Below, in pieces: positions 34,234 to 43,872 of a stretch of 64,000 bases of DNA. The position numbers and the translations under genes are program-made. The stretch comes from Xanthobacteraceae bacterium. GTDB lineage: Bacteria > Pseudomonadota > Alphaproteobacteria > Rhizobiales > Xanthobacteraceae. Each line of letters starts with the position of its first letter. Position 1 is the first letter of the stretch. Location of the stretch: positions 120,176-184,175 of the forward strand of contig JANINJ010000072.1 in NCBI GenBank assembly GCA_024508855.1, read 5' to 3'. The notes beneath the pieces were generated by a model. That model worked only from the letters and a program-made list of their open reading frames with translations, did not search any database and had not been told where the DNA came from.

Positions 34234-35289
34234 TTACGGCGTGAGTACCGCGCGGCCGACCAGCTTGCCGCTCTTGAGATCGCGCAGCGCATCGTCCGCC
34301 TTCGTCAGCGGCATCGGCGTCACCGGGATCGGCGCTACTTTCTTGGTGCGCACCAGATCGAGCAGTTCTTCGGTTTCGCGCAGATTGCCGACGTAGCTGC
34401 CCTGGATCGTGATGGCCTTGATCGGAATGAGCGGCAGCGCCCACGGTGCGCCGCCGCCGAACAGGCCGACCATGATCAGCTTGCCGCCCTTGGTAAGGCA
34501 GTCGAAGCCGAGCTGGGCAGTCTGCGCATTGCCGACGAGATCGATCGCTGCATAGACCGGACTGCCGGCCTTCTTCGCGATCTGCTCCAGCGCATCAGGC
34601 GCCATGCCATCCACGGAGCCGAGTGCGCCGGCCTTCTCGGCGGCCTCGCGCTTGCGTGCATCGATATCGACCACGATGGCGCCCTTGCCGCCCATCGCCT
34701 TCAGCAGCGACAGCGCCATCAGCCCGAGACCGCCCGCGCCGAAGATCACGATCGGATGGTTGAAGTGCTCCTCGACCTTCTTCAGGGCGCTGTAGGTGGT
34801 GACGCCCGAACAGGCGTAAGGCGCGGTGGTGACCGGATCGAGCCCCTTCAGATTGATGAGGTACTTCGGATTCGGCACCGTCATGTGATCGGCATAACCG
34901 CCGTCGCAATAGACGCCGAGCGAATTCGCCTTCGGGCACATGTTCTCCTGATCCGCGAGGCACAATTCGCACTTGCCGCAGCCGAGCCACGGATAGACCA
35001 GACACACATCGCCGACTTTGACATTACCCTTGGCGTCGGGACCGAGCGCGACCACTTCGCCGACGGTCTCGTGCCCCATCGTGCGCGGCAGCGACACGCC
35101 GCGATCCTTCAACGACAGCGGCTTGCGGCCGTGGCCGAGATCGTAACCGCCTTCCCAGATGTGCAGATCGCTGTGGCAGACACCGGCAGCCTTCACCTTG
35201 ATCAGCACTTGGGTGCCGGTCGGCTGCGGCGTCGGTTCATCGACCTGCGTCAGCGGCGCATTGAAATCAGTGACCTTGAAGCTCTTCAT
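34234..35289 (-). CDS. Zinc-dependent medium-chain alcohol dehydrogenase
   Basis: A 351-residue MDR-family NAD(P)-dependent alcohol dehydrogenase. The catalytic zinc site is in GVCHSDLH (Cys, about residue 38) and GHETVG. The structural zinc is held by the four Cys of GCGKCELCLADQENMC. The Rossmann motif is IFGAGGLGLMAL (about 183-194). It should reversibly oxidise an alcohol to an aldehyde or ketone; the substrate is unknown. A clear ribosome binding site (GGGAGAG) precedes the ATG. It follows the IPMDH-family gene on the same strand after 32 bp, so the two are probably co-transcribed. Confidence 0.93.
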   Translation of the reverse strand: MKSFKVTDFNAPLTQVDEPTPQPTGTQVLIKVKAAGVCHSDLHIWEGGYDLGHGRKPLSLKDRGVSLPRTMGHETVGEVVALGPDAKGNVKVGDVCLVYPWLGCGKCELCLADQENMCPKANSLGVYCDGGYADHMTVPNPKYLINLKGLDPVTTAPYACSGVTTYSALKKVEEHFNHPIVIFGAGGLGLMALSLLKAMGGKGAIVVDIDARKREAAEKAGALGSVDGMAPDALEQIAKKAGSPVYAAIDLVGNAQTAQLGFDCLTKGGKLIMVGLFGGGAPWALPLIPIKAITIQGSYVGNLRETEELLDLVRTKKVAPIPVTPMPLTKADDALRDLKSGKLVGRAVLTP

Positions 35290-35321
35290 ATCGTTTCTCT
35301 CCCTTGAGGATGTTGTTCTGG

Positions 35322-36401
35322 TCAGAGCCCCGCAATCACGGCCCTGGCGATGCTGGCCGTGCCATCCGCACCACCAAACTCCATCGGCTTGATGCCATGT
35401 GCATAGGCTTTGTCAACTGCGCGCTCGATGCGCTGCGCGGCGTCGGCGGCCTCTTGAAGTCCATGCTTGTCGGCAAGCCAATCCAGCATCAGGGGGAGCG
35501 ACAGGATCATCGCCGTCGGATTGGCCTTGCCCTGTCCGGCGATGTCGGGCGCCGTGCCATGACAGGGTTGAAACACTGCATGGCGGTCGCCGATATCCGC
35601 CGACGGCGCCATGCCAAGGCCGCCGACCAAACCGGCGGTGAGATCGGACAGGATGTCGCCGAACATGTTTTCCGTGACCATGACGTCGAAATCCCATGGC
35701 CGCTTGACCAGCATTGCCGAACACGCATCGACATAGAGACGCGAGGTTTCGACATCCGGATAGCGCGGCGCCGTCGCATCGAATATCCCGCGGAAGAACG
35801 CAAATGCCTTGAAGACATTCGCCTTGTCGACGCATGCGAGCGAACCGGGCCGCCCCTGCTGCTTGCGCCGCTGTGCGAGCCGGAACGAAAAGTCGAACAG
35901 CCGTTGCGACGTCTTGCGGGTGATGACCAGCGTCTCGCGCGCATCGTCATCGGTGACGACGCCCTTGCCCATCGAGGCGAACAACCCCTCCGTCGACTCG
36001 CGGATCACCACCAGATCGATACCCTGCTCGGCCGCACCGACAATCGGACTCGGCACGCCGGGAATCAGCCGCACCGGACGAACGCCGGCATAAAGATCGA
36101 ATATCATCCGCAACTCGATCTGCGGCGCGATCTCGGTATTGTCCGGATAGCGGATATGCGGCAGGCCGCAGGCGCCAAGCAGGACCGCATCGGCTTCGTC
36201 GCACAGCCTCACGGTCGACTCGGGCATCGACGCGCCGGTCTCGCGATAGTGATTGGCGCCGGCTGCAGCTTCCGTAAAGCGGAATTTCAGCGTTGATGTC
36301 GCCTCCACCTTGCGCAGGATTTCCAGCGCGGGATCCATGACTTCCGGCCCGATGCCATCCCCCGCGAGGATGGCAATATGCAACGCATCGTTAGCCGACA
36401 T
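35322..36401 (-). CDS. Isocitrate/isopropylmalate dehydrogenase-family decarboxylating dehydrogenase
   Basis: A 359-residue NAD(P)-dependent 2-hydroxyacid oxidative decarboxylase. ILAGDGIGPEVM opens the fold; the catalytic Lys is in CVDKANVFK, and the Mg-binding Asp residues and family signature lie in ENMFGDILSDLTAGLVGGLG, followed by GTAPDIAGQGKANP. Family members include LeuB, isocitrate and tartrate/malate dehydrogenases. No leu genes surround it, so a tartrate- or 3-alkylmalate-type enzyme is as likely as LeuB. The ATG at 36401 has AAGGG upstream. The zinc alcohol dehydrogenase follows 32 bp later. Confidence 0.9.
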   Translation of the reverse strand: MSANDALHIAILAGDGIGPEVMDPALEILRKVEATSTLKFRFTEAAAGANHYRETGASMPESTVRLCDEADAVLLGACGLPHIRYPDNTEIAPQIELRMIFDLYAGVRPVRLIPGVPSPIVGAAEQGIDLVVIRESTEGLFASMGKGVVTDDDARETLVITRKTSQRLFDFSFRLAQRRKQQGRPGSLACVDKANVFKAFAFFRGIFDATAPRYPDVETSRLYVDACSAMLVKRPWDFDVMVTENMFGDILSDLTAGLVGGLGMAPSADIGDRHAVFQPCHGTAPDIAGQGKANPTAMILSLPLMLDWLADKHGLQEAADAAQRIERAVDKAYAHGIKPMEFGGADGTASIARAVIAGL

Positions 36402-36503
36402 GGATGCCCTTCACAAAGCCGCAACCGGGCCCGCGGGCACTTCGCGCACGGGAACAAAACCACCGCTGGGGAATTGTCAGCCGAATGTTTTCAGGAGGCT
36501 TGC

Positions 36504-36740
36504 GTGAAGTCAATTCTCGTCTGTGCTGCAGCTTTGGGTATCGCGTTTGCTTCTCCGGCCAGCGCCAAGGGATGCATCAAGGGTGCAATCGTCGGTGGCG
36601 TGGCAGGCCACGTTGCCGGTCATCATGGCCTGGTAGGCGCCGTTGCCGGCTGTGCGATCGGTCGTCACAACGCCAATAAAGCGGCGCGCGAGCGCCACGA
36701 GCAGGAAATGCAGCGTTCCGGACAGCGCGAGCACATTTAA
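36504..36740 (+). CDS. Small secreted glycine-rich protein (78 aa, GTG start)
   Basis: A short gene starting with GTG at 36504, five bases after a perfect AGGAGG (36493-36498). The product begins with a typical signal peptide (KSILVCAAALGIAFASPASA, cleavage expected near residue 21). The mature part contains a Gly-rich alternating stretch (GAIVGGVAGHVAGHHGLVGAVAGCAIG) of the glycine-zipper kind, then a charged tail rich in Arg, Glu, Gln and His. Two Cys residues in the mature protein could form a disulfide. Such proteins are usually periplasmic or outer-membrane associated; function unknown. It stands alone between two minus-strand genes. Confidence 0.8.
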   Translation: MKSILVCAAALGIAFASPASAKGCIKGAIVGGVAGHVAGHHGLVGAVAGCAIGRHNANKAARERHEQEMQRSGQREHI

Positions 36741-36777
36741 GCCCGCAACCCGACTAGTGAATGAACTGCGCGAGGCT

Positions 36778-38883
36778 TTACGAAGCCGTCGCGGGTTCAG
36801 CCTTGCGCACCCACACCTTGTTGTCGTGGAATGCCGCGCCGCCAAACGGCGCTACCGCTTCCGCGCCCGTCAGCATGTTGATGCCGCGCTTGCCGATGTG
36901 AGACGCATTGGGGTGAACCGATTCAGCGATCATCACGCCGCGCCGCACGCCAGCGAACAACCGCGCCGTCAGCGTGGTCTCGCCGCGCCTGTTGCCGAGG
37001 GTCACGATATCGCCGTCGGCAATCGTCAGGCTTGCAGCATCGTCCGGGTGCATCATCACCGTCGGCACGCCCTCGCGCGATTTGGACGACGGCGTTTCGT
37101 TGAACGTGGTGTTGAGGAAGCTGCGCGACGGACTGGTCGCGAGCCGGAACGGATGCTCGGCGTCCGCCTCCTCGATCACGGCCCAATGATCCGGAAGCGA
37201 CGGCATGTTGTCCCACGCCCCCATGCGGTCGTTGACGGGCACCGGCACGTTCGGCCAATCGGCCTTGAAATGAAACTTGCCGTCGGCATGGCCGAAGCCG
37301 TCGAGGTAGTGAGACGCGCGGAAATCCGGCTGCAGGTCGCGCCACAGGTCGTCCAGCAATCCCTCGGCGCTGCCCTGCCCGCTGGCGCGCAGCGTGGCGT
37401 CGATCAATTCGCGCGATGTCATCTCGAAGGCCGGATGCACGGCACCGAGACGTTTCGCCAACCCTTGCAGCACTTCATGGTTCGAACGGCATTCGCCGGG
37501 CGGCTCGATCAGTTTGGCGCCGATCGAAATGTGCTGATGACCGCCGCCGTAATAGAGATCGTCGTGCTCCATGAACATCGTCGCCGGCAGCACGATGTCG
37601 GCCATCTGCGCTGTCTCGGTCATGAACTGTTCGTGGACGGCAACGAACAGATCCTCGCGCGCAAATCCTTCGCGCACCAGCGCCTGTTCGGGCGCCACCG
37701 TGACCGGATTGGTGTTCTGGATCAGCATCGCCTTCACTGGACCGCGGCCCTTGAGCGCCTCGCTGTCGCCGGTGAGGATGCGTCCGATCTTCGATTGATC
37801 GAGCCGCCGCGTTGCCGGATCGATGGCGTCGAGCCCCTCGATCAGCGTCTTGTCGAATTTCCAGATCGACCCATTGTTGAAGAACGCGCCGCCGCCCTCG
37901 TATTGCCACGCGCCGGTGACTGCCGGAATGCACAACGCCGCATGCATCTGCGTCGCGCCATTGCGGCTGCGGGTGAAGCCATAGCCGAGGCGGAAGAACG
38001 TGCGCCGGGTCTCTCCCACCGCACGCGCGAAAGCCTCGATTTCAGCAACGGGAACGCCGCAAATCTCCGACGCCCATTCCGGCGTGCGCGTCTTCAGATG
38101 CGCCTCCAGTTCGTCCGGGCAGTCGGTATATTTGGCGAGATAGGCGCGATCGGCAAAACCCTCGCGGAACAGCACGTGCATCACGCCGCACGCGAACGCG
38201 CCATCGGTGCCGGGACGCAGGATGATCTTGATGTCCGCCTGCTTCATGGTCTCGTTGTCGTAGACGTCGATCGCCGCGATGCGCGCGCCGCGCTCCTTGC
38301 GAGCGCGGGTGGCATGGGTCATGACGTTGACCTGGGTGGAGACCGGATTGGTGCCCCAGATCACCACGAGATCGGACTTCGACATCTCGCGTGGATCGAC
38401 GCCCATCACCTTGCCGGTGCCGGCGGCGTAACCGGCCCAGGCGATGGTCGAGCATATGGTGCTATAGAAGCGGGAATACTTCTTGACGTGCGACAGGCGA
38501 TTGATGCCGTCGCGCATCACCAGTCCCATCGTGCCGGCATAGTAATAAGGCCAGACCGACTCCGCGCCGAAATCGCGCTCGGCCGCATCGAACCGCTGTG
38601 CGATTTCATCCAGCGCTTCGTCCCATGAGATGCGCGCGAATTGTCCCGATCCCTTGGGGCCGACGCGTCGCATCGGATGCTTGACCCGGTCCGGATGATG
38701 GATGCGCTCGGCGTATCGCCCGACCTTGGCGCAGACCACACCGGCGGTGTAGCTCTGGAGCTTCGAGCCGCGCACGCGGCCGATGGCGTTACCGTCGATC
38801 ACCTCGACATCCAGCGCGCAGGCCGAGGGGCAATCGTGCGGACAAGTCGAATGGGCGATCTGGATGTTGACGTTGGCGTTCAT
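36778..38883 (-). CDS. Molybdopterin-dependent oxidoreductase (Mo-bisMGD family) with one 4Fe-4S cluster
   Basis: A 701-residue protein of the formate dehydrogenase/DMSO reductase superfamily. The N-terminal iron-sulfur motif CPHDCPSAC...C uses Cys14, Cys18, Cys22 and Cys51. The molybdopterin-binding regions (YSTICSTIAWAG, VIWGTNPVSTQVN, ILRPGTDGA, LIQNTNPVTVAPEQ) and the C-terminal dinucleotide-binding domain (HPDDAASLTIADGDIV) follow. Cys in YSTIC may be the Mo ligand, which I cannot confirm. There is no Tat signal, so it should be cytoplasmic. No partner subunit (electron-transfer or membrane) is adjacent. The reaction is unknown. Confidence 0.9.
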   Translation of the reverse strand: MNANVNIQIAHSTCPHDCPSACALDVEVIDGNAIGRVRGSKLQSYTAGVVCAKVGRYAERIHHPDRVKHPMRRVGPKGSGQFARISWDEALDEIAQRFDAAERDFGAESVWPYYYAGTMGLVMRDGINRLSHVKKYSRFYSTICSTIAWAGYAAGTGKVMGVDPREMSKSDLVVIWGTNPVSTQVNVMTHATRARKERGARIAAIDVYDNETMKQADIKIILRPGTDGAFACGVMHVLFREGFADRAYLAKYTDCPDELEAHLKTRTPEWASEICGVPVAEIEAFARAVGETRRTFFRLGYGFTRSRNGATQMHAALCIPAVTGAWQYEGGGAFFNNGSIWKFDKTLIEGLDAIDPATRRLDQSKIGRILTGDSEALKGRGPVKAMLIQNTNPVTVAPEQALVREGFAREDLFVAVHEQFMTETAQMADIVLPATMFMEHDDLYYGGGHQHISIGAKLIEPPGECRSNHEVLQGLAKRLGAVHPAFEMTSRELIDATLRASGQGSAEGLLDDLWRDLQPDFRASHYLDGFGHADGKFHFKADWPNVPVPVNDRMGAWDNMPSLPDHWAVIEEADAEHPFRLATSPSRSFLNTTFNETPSSKSREGVPTVMMHPDDAASLTIADGDIVTLGNRRGETTLTARLFAGVRRGVMIAESVHPNASHIGKRGINMLTGAEAVAPFGGAAFHDNKVWVRKAEPATAS

Positions 38884-38951
38884 GGCCCTCTGTTACCACA
38901 AATCGGTTAACCGGGCAGCACGTTCCGGTGAGACGAATGGCTGGTATCCGT

Positions 38952-40640
38952 TCAGCCGGTTCGTTTCCGCCGGGTGCCCCGCTGGTCCTTCACGTAACCG
39001 AGCGGCACGCCGAGGCGGCGCACGGTCGCCACAATCTTGCCATTGCTGTCGCGATCGCAGTTCATGTGGGTCGGCGCGATGAAGAAATCGGCGGTTTCCC
39101 ACACCTCGGCCCAATGCAGATGCGGCTTGGCCTTTCGCAGAAACGATGCCCGCTCGCCGCAGATCGCAACCGAGTAGCTGTGGCGCGGATCGCGGCTTTC
39201 GGCTGGTTCCGTGCGGTCGAGATAGGATTCCAACCCGTCGACGGCTTCCGGCATGATGGTGAACCAGTAATCCATCGCGTAGCGGCGCGAGGCGCCTTGA
39301 AGCCCGCCGACCAGCGGATTGAAGATCAGATATTCGTAAGGATGCAGACGATAAAGCGTCACCGCATTCCAGGAGAAGCCAGCCAGCATCACGGCCAGCG
39401 CGGCCGGGAGCAGAAACCGTGCGCCGCTCGCACGCCTGAGCAGAAGATCGAGCCCCACGCCGGCAAGGATTGCGAATGGCGGCAACACGAACAGAAAGTG
39501 CCGTAGCCCGCAGAATGCGGGCCCGTGCAATACCACTTCGCAAAGCACGGGAAACAGCGCCGCCACGGTGACCATGGCGATCTCGCGACGCGCGCGGCTG
39601 ACAACGATGCCATTCGCCAGTCTCGGCAGCGCCGCGAAGATCATTGCCAGCGCGGCACCGGCGAGAACCAGAAGCGGCAGCTTGATAAGGATATAGATCG
39701 GCACGTAAAGCCGCGGAATCGTCGCCATCCGGTACACCGTGCCGTCGAGCACGGTACGGATGTTGTAGTGAAATTCGGCAAAGCTGAACAATCCGCGGAT
39801 CGGGTTGAACGGCGACAGCGCCGACCACGGCCATGTCACGATCATGATGACATAGGCGATCGCCAATCCCGGCACGAAGCGCACCAGCGATTGCCAGATG
39901 AATCGGCGCGCCTGCCACGGCGAGCGCAGCATCGGCTCCGGAATGCCGAGAAGAATCGCGATGCCGACATAACCGAACAACAGCAGCCCCAGCACCTTGA
40001 TGCCGAGCGCGGCACCGGTGAGCAGGCCAAATCCCGCAACGTGCCGTAACTGCGGGTTCGGCAGATCGCGGGCGGCACGCATGAGGAAATACAGCGCGCC
40101 CGCCATCGCCGCGGCCAGCGGGATGTCCTTGCTGTGATGAAACATGGTGCCGTACCACGAGCCGGTCACCGCCAGCGCGATACCGGCGATCAGTCCGGCA
40201 CGCGAGCCGCCGATCATGCGGGCCGTGGCAATAGCCGCGCCAAGCCCTGCCACGCCAATCATGCCGCACATCAGATGCCGCAGATCGAACGCATCGAGCG
40301 CCACGATGTGGCTCAGCAGAACGGCGACGATGTCGAACAGACCGCCGTACAGATAAAGATTGTCGAGGCCGAACACCGCGCGGTCCGTGAAGCCGCTCCT
40401 GTAATAGGCGACGATCAGTTCACCGTACCGATGCTGAATCCACTCGTCGTTGGTGACGGCGTAATCCCGGAACGTCGCAACGACGAGGGCAAAAAGAACC
40501 GCAAGCAACACAAGGGAAGCAAGATCGAACGGATCGAGCCGCCGGATCGGGCGGATCACGCGGGCGATCCAGGGAGCCTCCGTTACGCCGGCAAGATGCG
40601 GCGCGACCTCGTCAACCCTTTCCCGCGCCAGATCTGTCAT
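38952..40640 (-). CDS. GT39/ArnT-like polytopic membrane glycosyltransferase-type protein
   Basis: A 562-residue membrane protein with roughly a dozen hydrophobic helices. After the first helix comes the acidic motif TNDEWIQHRYG, similar to the DE-containing first periplasmic loop of GT-C glycosyltransferases such as dolichyl-phosphate-mannose:protein mannosyltransferase and ArnT. The C-terminal 90 residues are soluble and likely periplasmic. Its probable role is transfer of a sugar from a polyprenyl-phosphate donor to a cell-surface acceptor; the acceptor is unknown. The start is uncertain: ATG at 40640 is preferred over ATG at 40691 because the extra residues look random. It is 68 bp upstream of the molybdopterin oxidoreductase, on the same strand. 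Confidence 0.78.
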   Translation of the reverse strand: MTDLARERVDEVAPHLAGVTEAPWIARVIRPIRRLDPFDLASLVLLAVLFALVVATFRDYAVTNDEWIQHRYGELIVAYYRSGFTDRAVFGLDNLYLYGGLFDIVAVLLSHIVALDAFDLRHLMCGMIGVAGLGAAIATARMIGGSRAGLIAGIALAVTGSWYGTMFHHSKDIPLAAAMAGALYFLMRAARDLPNPQLRHVAGFGLLTGAALGIKVLGLLLFGYVGIAILLGIPEPMLRSPWQARRFIWQSLVRFVPGLAIAYVIMIVTWPWSALSPFNPIRGLFSFAEFHYNIRTVLDGTVYRMATIPRLYVPIYILIKLPLLVLAGAALAMIFAALPRLANGIVVSRARREIAMVTVAALFPVLCEVVLHGPAFCGLRHFLFVLPPFAILAGVGLDLLLRRASGARFLLPAALAVMLAGFSWNAVTLYRLHPYEYLIFNPLVGGLQGASRRYAMDYWFTIMPEAVDGLESYLDRTEPAESRDPRHSYSVAICGERASFLRKAKPHLHWAEVWETADFFIAPTHMNCDRDSNGKIVATVRRLGVPLGYVKDQRGTRRKRTG

Positions 40641-40928
40641 CGCAGAGATCGCACAACGCTGGAATCGCCCGCAGGCTGTGCGCCGCAACATCGTTGCGGC
40701 GACCGACGATCGGAATCGGGTGCGGGGAAAACTGCCGGGAGGACCATCGGGACTGATCTTGAATAAGCGGCTTCACCTATAAACCATCCCGTTACCTTTG
40801 CCAGCACAAACCGCGACAAATCGCGCCGGCCGGACGCGCCCCTTGCGATCACTAACGGCGTCGATATCCTGACACCCACAAGTCAACGACCGGATAACCG
40901 GCGTCATCCAAGCCATCGGGGAGCGGAA

Positions 40929-42479
40929 ATGTATCCTGGGAGTCATGCGAAACCGCGGGCCAATCAGCCGGCCTTCATCATGGCCGGCAGCGGCGAAACC
41001 GTTACCTACGCCGAACTGGAGGCCCGCACCAATCGCCTGGCGCATTTCCTGCGCAGCCGCGGCCTCAATCGGCTGGATCACTATGCGATCTTCATGGAGA
41101 ACAACGCGCGCTATCTCGAAGCCTGCGGCGCAGGCGAGCGCGCCGGACTATACTTCACCTGCATCAACTCGTTCCTGAAAGCGGACGAACTCGCCTACAT
41201 CATCAACAACAGCGAGTCGCGGGTATTGATCTTCTCCGAGGAGAAGCGTGCCGTCGCGGCGGAAGCGCTGAAACAATGTCCGAAGGTCGAAGTCAGCCTC
41301 GTCGTCGACGGCCCAGGTGACGGAAAATCGGTTCTCAATCTGGATGAAGCCGTGGCCGGTTTTCCCGCAACTCCGATTGCGGACGAAAGCGTCGGCACGG
41401 CGATGCTGTATTCGTCCGGCACCACCGGCCGGCCGAAAGGCATCGTGCGGCCGCTTCCGGAGCAGCCGCCGTCGAAGCAGTTGCCGCTATTCGACTTCCT
41501 GAACATGATGTGGCGCTATCGCGAGGGACTGACCTATCTCTCGCCCGCGCCGCTCTATCACTCGGCACCGCAAGCCGCGGTCAATTTGGTGATCCGCAAC
41601 GGCGGAACCGCCATCATCATGGAGCGGTTCGATCCGGAGCACTATCTGCAACTGATCGAGAAGCACCGGCCGACCCATAGCCAACTGGTGCCGACCATGT
41701 TCTCCCGCATGCTCAAGCTCCCCGACGAGGTGCGCAAGAAATACGACGTCTCGTCATTGGAGGTTGCCATTCACGCTGCAGCGCCCTGCCCGCCGCAGGT
41801 GAAAGAGCAGATGATCGAATGGTGGGGGCCGATCATCCATGAATATTACGGCGCCACCGAAGGGCTCGGCTTCACGGCCTGCGACAGCCCGCAATGGCTG
41901 GCACATCGCGGCACCGTCGGCAAAGTGCTGCTCGGCGAACTGCACGTACTGGACGACGACATGAAGCCGTGCGCCAGGGAAACGCCCGGTACGCTGTGGT
42001 TCAAGACAGCGACGCCGTTCGAATATTTCAACGATCCGAAGCGCACTGCGGAAACCCGCTCGGAAGACGGCAGCATGAGCACCGTCGGCGATATCGGTTA
42101 TGTCGACGACGACGGCTTCCTCTATCTGACGGATCGCGCGACGTTCATGATCGTGTCGGGAGGCGTCAACATCTATCCGCAGGAGTGCGAAAACCTGCTC
42201 ATCACGCATCCCAAGGTCGCGGACGCTGCGGTGTTCGGTGTGCCCAACGAAGACCTCGGCGAGGAGGTCAAGGCGGTGGTGCAGCCGATGCCGGGCATCA
42301 AGGCCGATGCCGTGCTGGCGGACGAGCTGATCGAGTTCTGCGCGAAAAACCTGTCGCGACAGAAGTGCCCGCGCTCCATCGATTTCATGGACGAACTGCC
42401 GCGGCTACCGACCGGCAAGCTCTACAAGCGCCTGCTGCGCGACCGCTACTGGGGCGATCGCAAGAGCAGGATCGTGTGA
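40929..42479 (+). CDS. AMP-binding acyl-CoA synthetase
   Basis: A 516-residue adenylate-forming ligase that activates a carboxylic acid to its CoA ester with ATP. The P-loop-like motif is YSSGTTGRPKG (161-171), the A5 motif YYGATEG, the A7/A8 region YLTDRATFMIVSGGVNIYPQE and the C-terminal catalytic Lys in LPTGKLYKR. The whole chain is present and of normal length. The substrate (medium- or long-chain, aromatic or cyclic acid) is not given by these motifs. It is a single plus-strand gene followed by a palindromic repeat that may act as its terminator. Confidence 0.93.
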   Translation: MYPGSHAKPRANQPAFIMAGSGETVTYAELEARTNRLAHFLRSRGLNRLDHYAIFMENNARYLEACGAGERAGLYFTCINSFLKADELAYIINNSESRVLIFSEEKRAVAAEALKQCPKVEVSLVVDGPGDGKSVLNLDEAVAGFPATPIADESVGTAMLYSSGTTGRPKGIVRPLPEQPPSKQLPLFDFLNMMWRYREGLTYLSPAPLYHSAPQAAVNLVIRNGGTAIIMERFDPEHYLQLIEKHRPTHSQLVPTMFSRMLKLPDEVRKKYDVSSLEVAIHAAAPCPPQVKEQMIEWWGPIIHEYYGATEGLGFTACDSPQWLAHRGTVGKVLLGELHVLDDDMKPCARETPGTLWFKTATPFEYFNDPKRTAETRSEDGSMSTVGDIGYVDDDGFLYLTDRATFMIVSGGVNIYPQECENLLITHPKVADAAVFGVPNEDLGEEVKAVVQPMPGIKADAVLADELIEFCAKNLSRQKCPRSIDFMDELPRLPTGKLYKRLLRDRYWGDRKSRIV

Positions 42480-42520
42480 TAATACAGCGCGGAGAACAGC
42501 GACCGCGGCTGCTGATTACG

Positions 42521-42547
42521 TCATGGCCGGGCTTGTCCCGGCCATGA
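42521..42547. repeat. Palindromic repeat TCATGGCCGGG-N5-CCCGGCCATGA, possible terminator
   Basis: Perfect 11-bp arms around CTTGT, 41 bp after the acyl-CoA synthetase stop codon. The CTTGT loop and CCGG arms are shared with the first hairpin of the composite repeat at 28662-28747. There is no T-run. The two flanking genes converge on it. Confidence 0.75.
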
Positions 42548-42590
42548 CGAACCAACTATTTTCGTCCGTTGCCGTAAACCGACAGCAACC

Positions 42591-43841
42591 TCACGCCGCC
42601 CATTCGCCCTTGCGGAACACCGGCACGCGGCGGCCGTCGGCATGGACGCCATCGATATCGATGTGATCCGAGCCGATCATCCAGTCGATATGGATGAAGC
42701 TGGAGTTGCCGCCCTGCGCCTTGATCTGATCCGGCGTCAGGTCGGCGCCGCCGACGAAACATTTCGAATAGCATTGGCCGAGCGCGATGTGGCATGACGC
42801 GTTCTCGTCGAACAGCGTGTTGTAGAACAACAGCCCGCTGGCCGAGATCGGCGACGAGTGCGGCACCAGCGCCACTTCGCCGAGACGGCGTGCGCCTTCG
42901 TCGGTATCGAGCACTTTGTTGAGCACATCCGCGCCGCGCGATGCGGTCGCCTCGACGATACGGCCCGCTTCGAAGCGCACCGCGATGTCATCGATCAGCG
43001 TGCCCTGATAGGACAGCGGCTTGGTGCTGCGAACGTGGCCCTCCACGCGCAGCGCGTGCGGCGTGGTGAACACCTCTTCGGTCGGAATGTTCGGGTTGCA
43101 GACGATGCCGTTCTTGGCGATCGACGCGCCGCCGACCCATTCGTGCCCGTCGGCAAGTCCGATCGTCAGATCGGTGCCGGGGCCGGAATAATGCAGCGCA
43201 TGGAAACGCTGGCCGTTCAGCCAGTCGGTGCGCGTACTCAATGCCGCGTTGTGCGCGGTCCACGCCGCGATCGGATCGGCAACGTTGGCCCGCGAAGCGG
43301 CGAAGATCGCCTCGGCAAGCTTGCCGACCGCCGTGTCCTCCTCGTCATCCGGAAACACCAGCTTCGCCCATGATGCGCCGGGATAGGCCACGATGTTCCA
43401 GTTGATGTCGAAGCCGGTGATCTTCTCCATGGCCGGACGATAGGCCATGGAATTGGCCTTGCTGGCGCGCGCGACCTTCGCGGCATCTTCGCCGGCCAGC
43501 AGCATCGGATTGTCGCCGACGATAGCGAGCCGCGCGGTGTTGGCGTCGAATGCCTTGGCGACGCCGTCATAGAGCCAGCCTGCGGCGCGATCAAAACTCT
43601 CATCGTGTCCGAAACGATAGCGCGACAGCGTGATCTCTTCGTCGGACAGAATCGGCGTCACAAGCCCGGCACCGGCCTTGTAGGCATGTTCGGTGATGCG
43701 ACGCACCAGCGGCAGCGCCGATACCGGCGCGGTGAGGAACACGTCCTGTCCCGGCTGGAGCTGCAACCCGACCTTGATCGCCACTTCGGCGAGCTTGTCG
43801 AGTTTAACCGGATCGATCGTGTTGTGCTGCGGTGTGGCCAT
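42591..43841 (-). CDS. M29-family aminopeptidase
   Basis: A 416-residue metallo-aminopeptidase of the thermophilic (AmpS/AmpT) M29 family, which removes N-terminal residues using two metal ions. Family regions containing the metal ligands are present: TEEVFTTPH (Glu), EGARRLGEVALVPHSS (Glu, His), DENASCHIALG (His) and SSFIHIDWMIGS (His and Asp). The N-terminal domain is of normal length. The ATG at 43841 is chosen over an upstream start at 43889, because that extension would run through the perfect palindrome at 43873-43890. It is downstream of the liv genes on the same strand but separated by 96 bp. Confidence 0.88.
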   Translation of the reverse strand: MATPQHNTIDPVKLDKLAEVAIKVGLQLQPGQDVFLTAPVSALPLVRRITEHAYKAGAGLVTPILSDEEITLSRYRFGHDESFDRAAGWLYDGVAKAFDANTARLAIVGDNPMLLAGEDAAKVARASKANSMAYRPAMEKITGFDINWNIVAYPGASWAKLVFPDDEEDTAVGKLAEAIFAASRANVADPIAAWTAHNAALSTRTDWLNGQRFHALHYSGPGTDLTIGLADGHEWVGGASIAKNGIVCNPNIPTEEVFTTPHALRVEGHVRSTKPLSYQGTLIDDIAVRFEAGRIVEATASRGADVLNKVLDTDEGARRLGEVALVPHSSPISASGLLFYNTLFDENASCHIALGQCYSKCFVGGADLTPDQIKAQGGNSSFIHIDWMIGSDHIDIDGVHADGRRVPVFRKGEWAA

Positions 43842-43872
43842 GAATGCTGATCCCAAACGAATTGCGGTGACA

